A DNA stretch of 22,789 nucleotides from positions 1,021 to 23,809 of the forward strand of contig DBRA01000005.1 of NCBI GenBank assembly GCA_002305445.1. The letters are read 5' to 3'. Shown here in pieces: positions 22,068 to 22,789 of this stretch. Source of the DNA: Clostridiales bacterium UBA1380 (GTDB taxonomy: Bacteria > Bacillota > Clostridia > Oscillospirales > CAG-272). The first letter of the stretch is position 1. Every line of letters begins with the position of its first letter. Below the pieces are notes generated by a model that was not told the origin of the DNA, ran no database searches, and saw only the letters and a program-made list of their open reading frames with translations. Made by a program: the position numbers and the translations under genes.

Positions 22068-22789
22068 ATGACAAAACGCCTACTGGCCATTTTAATGGCC
22101 GTAATCATGTGTTCCGGCGCGTTAGCGTCCTGCTCTCAGCAGGGAAGCGATGAAAGCTCGTCGGATACGACGGCAGCGTCGTCCGACACGGCGGAATCTG
22201 TATCCGACGATACATCAACCGGCAGAATCGAACCGGATCTGCCCGAAAGAGATTTCGAAGGCTACGAATTCAAGATCGTATCGAAGGGAAAAACGATGCC
22301 TCACTGGCAGTCGAAGGACCTGACGGCGGAGGAGCTGACCGGCGAGCCGATCAACGACGCAGTCTACGAGCGCAACTCCAAGATCTGCGAGAAGTACAAC
22401 TTCAAAATAGTCGAAATACCCGTCGCCGATTATTACGGCACCGCGCCCGAAGTCAGCAAGAGCATCAACGCCGGCACCGACGACTACGACATGCTCTGCC
22501 TGCGCTCGCAGGACGTCATCAGCAGCTTCATAACGAACGGTTATCTTCTCGACCTCAGAACAATACCGTATATGGACCTGACGAAGCCGTGGTATGACCA
22601 GAACGCGATTTCGCAGCTTTCCGTCGACAACAAGGTTTTCCTCGCCGCCGGCGACATGCTCACGATGGACAACGACGCCATCGGCGCCGTGTTCTTCAAC
22701 AAGGGAATCGTAAGCGACTTCGGCATCGAGAACCTCTACGACGCGGTAAACAACGGTACGTGGACGATCGACAAGATGCTCGAGCTGGC
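22068..22789 (+). CDS. Extracellular solute-binding lipoprotein of an ABC sugar transporter (3' end outside window)
   Basis: The frame opens at ATG 22068 (AAAGGA eight bases upstream) and runs off the right edge with 240 codons visible. Residues 1-22 are a lipoprotein signal (MTKRLLAILMAVIMCSG, then ALASC) with lipidation expected at C22. An acidic Ser/Thr linker follows (23-50). The mature domain begins with FEGYEFKIV and continues through EPINDAVYERNSKICEKYNFKI, GTDDYDMLCL, NGYLLDLRTIPYMDLTKPWYD and AAGDMLTMDNDAIGAVFFNKGI, as in family-1 solute-binding proteins of carbohydrate ABC importers in Clostridia. Permease genes would be expected beyond the window. It has its own strong promoter with an overlapping inverted repeat. 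Sugar specificity cannot be read from the visible half. Confidence 0.9.
   Translation, partial: MTKRLLAILMAVIMCSGALASCSQQGSDESSSDTTAASSDTAESVSDDTSTGRIEPDLPERDFEGYEFKIVSKGKTMPHWQSKDLTAEELTGEPINDAVYERNSKICEKYNFKIVEIPVADYYGTAPEVSKSINAGTDDYDMLCLRSQDVISSFITNGYLLDLRTIPYMDLTKPWYDQNAISQLSVDNKVFLAAGDMLTMDNDAIGAVFFNKGIVSDFGIENLYDAVNNGTWTIDKMLEL

Overview
The window looks like chromosome of an uncultured, GC-rich Bacillota, most likely a gut- or rumen-type Clostridia. The reasons are the low-GC-style signals embedded in GC-rich coding sequence: GGAGG-type ribosome binding sites and near-consensus sigma-A promoters, nearly all with exactly 17-bp spacers. The gene families also fit: LytR-CpsA-Psr, YesL/DUF624, single-chain dimeric glycyl-tRNA synthetase, lipoprotein solute-binding protein, and several glycoside hydrolases without secretion signals. 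Genus cannot be told from the sequence. No tRNA, rRNA, CRISPR array, insertion sequence or phage module was seen.

Layout. 1-2450: two tandem GH29 alpha-L-fucosidases on the plus strand (the first cut by the window edge), ending in a terminator shared with a convergent URO-D/MtaA-like gene (2460-3683, minus). 3928-5040: a stand-alone protein that aligns with mannitol-1-phosphate 5-dehydrogenase but has lost the cofactor and catalytic motifs. 5178-6864: a two-gene minus-strand operon of a cytoplasmic GH5 endoglucanase-like enzyme translationally coupled to a metallo-beta-lactamase-fold hydrolase. 6990-9466: a TtcA-type PP-loop ATPase followed by an unusual single reading frame joining a complete Rrf2-type DNA-binding regulator to DUF5077 and DUF3472 domains. 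9556-12285: signal-less Amidase_3, a ComEC-like MBL lipoprotein, and an XRE regulator. 12316-16063: a YihY/BrkB membrane protein, divergent to a degenerate LCP protein and glycyl-tRNA synthetase. 16109-20874: GH31, then divergent proC and two membrane proteins (one SpoIIM-like, one DUF624). 20973-22789: a NagD-type HAD phosphatase and, divergently, the start of a sugar ABC-transporter binding lipoprotein cut by the right edge.

How it fits together. GH29, GH5 and GH31 enzymes lack signal peptides, while the solute-binding protein is exported. This suggests uptake of oligosaccharides followed by intracellular trimming; fucosylated plant xyloglucan is one possible substrate, but this is inference. 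Between them sit ordinary housekeeping genes (glycyl-tRNA synthetase, proC, TtcA). Convergent gene pairs are closely packed and share one bidirectional terminator each.

The most striking items are the Rrf2-DUF5077-DUF3472 fusion (a candidate one-component glycan-sensing regulator), the polyol-dehydrogenase-like pseudoenzyme, the LCP protein without the usual arginines, and several perfect inverted repeats placed on promoters.
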